64,000 bases of DNA from Paenibacillus sp. 1781tsa1 (GTDB lineage: Bacteria; Bacillota; Bacilli; Paenibacillales; Paenibacillaceae): positions 6,386,001 to 6,450,000 of the forward strand of contig NZ_JAMYWY010000001.1 in NCBI RefSeq assembly GCF_024159265.1, read 5' to 3'. Each line of letters starts with the position of its first letter. Position 1 is the first letter of the stretch. Position numbers and translations under genes: made by a program. A model generated the notes under the pieces. The model was not told the origin of the DNA. It saw nothing but the letters and a program-made list of their open reading frames with translations, and did not search any database. Shown piece after piece: positions 62,955 through 64,000 of the stretch.

Positions 62955-64000
62955 TTATTGTTCAATAATCCGTATGCTCCATGGCTCCAGTTCGATCTTC
63001 TCTCCCGCAGCAATCGGGGTTCCAGCCAGAAGTTCCGTCCCTTCCCCATAAGCATTCACGAAGGATGTGGCCTCATCTGCATAATTGAAATAGTAGCGAA
63101 TCGTGTTCCCTTGATCGTTCACACCGGTCTTCACAATGATAGGAAAAGCCAACTCTTGATCAGCTCCCCATACACCCGCTTCCTTCATAACACGTTCCAA
63201 TACCTTACGGATCACCGCAGAACTGGTATAACATCCGACATAGGTTGCTTTGCCTTTTCCATAGGCATTCTGGGTAATTGCCGCATATTCACCCCAATGT
63301 GCATGATCATACCAAGCGAGTACCTCAGCCGTTGTCGGTGTAATTAGTTCCATCCAGGTGTGAACCTGGTTTTGCTCCTCACCAACCTCGAATGGATCAT
63401 CGCGCAGCGAGACATGTTTTGGCTCTACAAAAAGGTTATAGCTGATCCCGCATGCCTCACTGATCAGGCCGGGCTGGCGAGTAGAGCGTACCTTGATATG
63501 TTCATTCGCAAATCCGCTTTTGAACGAGTAGACGATATGTCCGCCATCCTGTACAAATTGATTTAATTTTTCCAGCAATGCATCCGAAGCAGCATACAGA
63601 GCAGGTACAACGAGCACATCATATTCCGCATAACTCTCAACCGATGGGTCGATGAGGTCACAGCCAATATTCATCTTGTACAATTCATCGTACATCCAGC
63701 GCACCACGTCATTGTAGTTCTTGTCACTGGTGAAGTTAAACCCAAACCATTTGATCGATGTCAGCGCCTCATTGCTGAACAGCACCGCCACCCGATTCGT
63801 TTTCTTCAGATTCACAAGCTTCGGACTGAGGCGGGCAAAATCCCTGCCAATCGTCTTCGCTTCGTTGTACACCGGATTCGGTTCAAAGTCATGACTGAGC
63901 AATCCTTTCCAGTACGTCTCAAACGAATTGTGCAACGAATGCCAGTGCCAGTAAGCGACCATATTCGCTCCTGATGCCAGATGACTAAATGCCTGCAAAC
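62955..64000 (-). CDS. GH42 beta-galactosidase (C-terminal part, cut by window end)
   Basis: At least 347 aa reach the window edge; the N-terminal catalytic barrel, with the acid/base Glu, lies outside. YWHWHSLHNSFETYWKGLLS is a GH42 hallmark at the end of the barrel. The remainder is the trimerisation domain (VAVLFSNEALTSIKWFGF; HIVYSFKSGFANEH; HTWMELI) and a small C-terminal beta domain ending in EPWSIRIIEQ. Cytoplasmic, cleaving beta-galactosides brought in by the ABC system next to it. Confidence 0.93.
   Translation of the reverse strand, partial: LQAFSHLASGANMVAYWHWHSLHNSFETYWKGLLSHDFEPNPVYNEAKTIGRDFARLSPKLVNLKKTNRVAVLFSNEALTSIKWFGFNFTSDKNYNDVVRWMYDELYKMNIGCDLIDPSVESYAEYDVLVVPALYAASDALLEKLNQFVQDGGHIVYSFKSGFANEHIKVRSTRQPGLISEACGISYNLFVEPKHVSLRDDPFEVGEEQNQVHTWMELITPTTAEVLAWYDHAHWGEYAAITQNAYGKGKATYVGCYTSSAVIRKVLERVMKEAGVWGADQELAFPIIVKTGVNDQGNTIRYYFNYADEATSFVNAYGEGTELLAGTPIAAGEKIELEPWSIRIIEQ

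Overview
This window looks like a chromosomal segment of a spore-forming Gram-positive bacterium, most probably Paenibacillus. The reasons are the sporulation gene spoIIR, lipobox-type binding proteins without an outer-membrane context, strong AGGAGG-type ribosome binding sites, a YesM/YesN-type two-component pair, and the firmicute gene order prfA-prmC-...-spoIIR-ywlC-mntP-ywlE-ywlG-glyA. Function calls rest on motifs and remembered family features; no database search was possible.

Left part (1-14.5 kb, almost all minus strand): housekeeping genes. glyA and ywlG lie behind a ZTP (pfl) riboswitch with its own terminator. Upstream come ywlE (arginine phosphatase), mntP (Mn export), ywlC (tRNA t6A synthesis), spoIIR, two tandem RodA/FtsW-type SEDS genes, prmC, prfA, ychF and a GNAT acetyltransferase. 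A 42-codon hydrophobic peptide gene with a convergent antisense promoter, between prfA and ychF, looks like an unannotated type I toxin-antitoxin module.

15.5-26 kb: a seven-gene overlapping carotenoid operon. It holds three CrtN/CrtP-like flavoenzymes, a CrtM/CrtB synthase, a CruF-like membrane protein, an acyltransferase and a glycosyltransferase, with a type 2 IPP isomerase (fni) just downstream. Upstream sits a CarH/LitR-type MerR-B12 photoreceptor repressor. Its own promoter and the crt promoter both carry three 11-bp direct repeats, a predicted light-switched CarH operator. The product is probably a glycosylated, acylated C30 carotenoid.

26-34 kb (plus strand): a PLD-like membrane protein, a TetR with a YkkC/YkkD SMR exporter pair, a tiny membrane protein, and a second TetR with an RND exporter (SwrC/AcrB type). 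Both TetR genes have clear palindromic operators.

34.5-49 kb: a PucR activator convergent with a reductive pyrimidine degradation region: hydA, preA, preT, a nitrilase-family beta-ureidopropionase, an M20 carbamoylase, an omega-aminotransferase and a 75-aa unknown. An NMT1/THI5-type ABC importer lies upstream on the same strand and probably supplies the substrate.

49-56 kb: a chemoreceptor with unusual topology, moaA, a soluble chemoreceptor, and a LysE/ArgO-type exporter divergent from a MocR regulator. 56.4-64 kb: a sugar ABC importer without an ATPase, a YesN/YesM-type two-component system and the C-terminal part of a GH42 beta-galactosidase cut by the window end.

Two families of dispersed intergenic repeats cross the window. 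Family A has five full copies and one half copy, with TTTACAC-like termini and a central hairpin, in long and short subtypes. Family B has three copies, each 198 bp, with a compensatory base-pair change. They occupy several otherwise empty gaps and interrupt the apparent operons.
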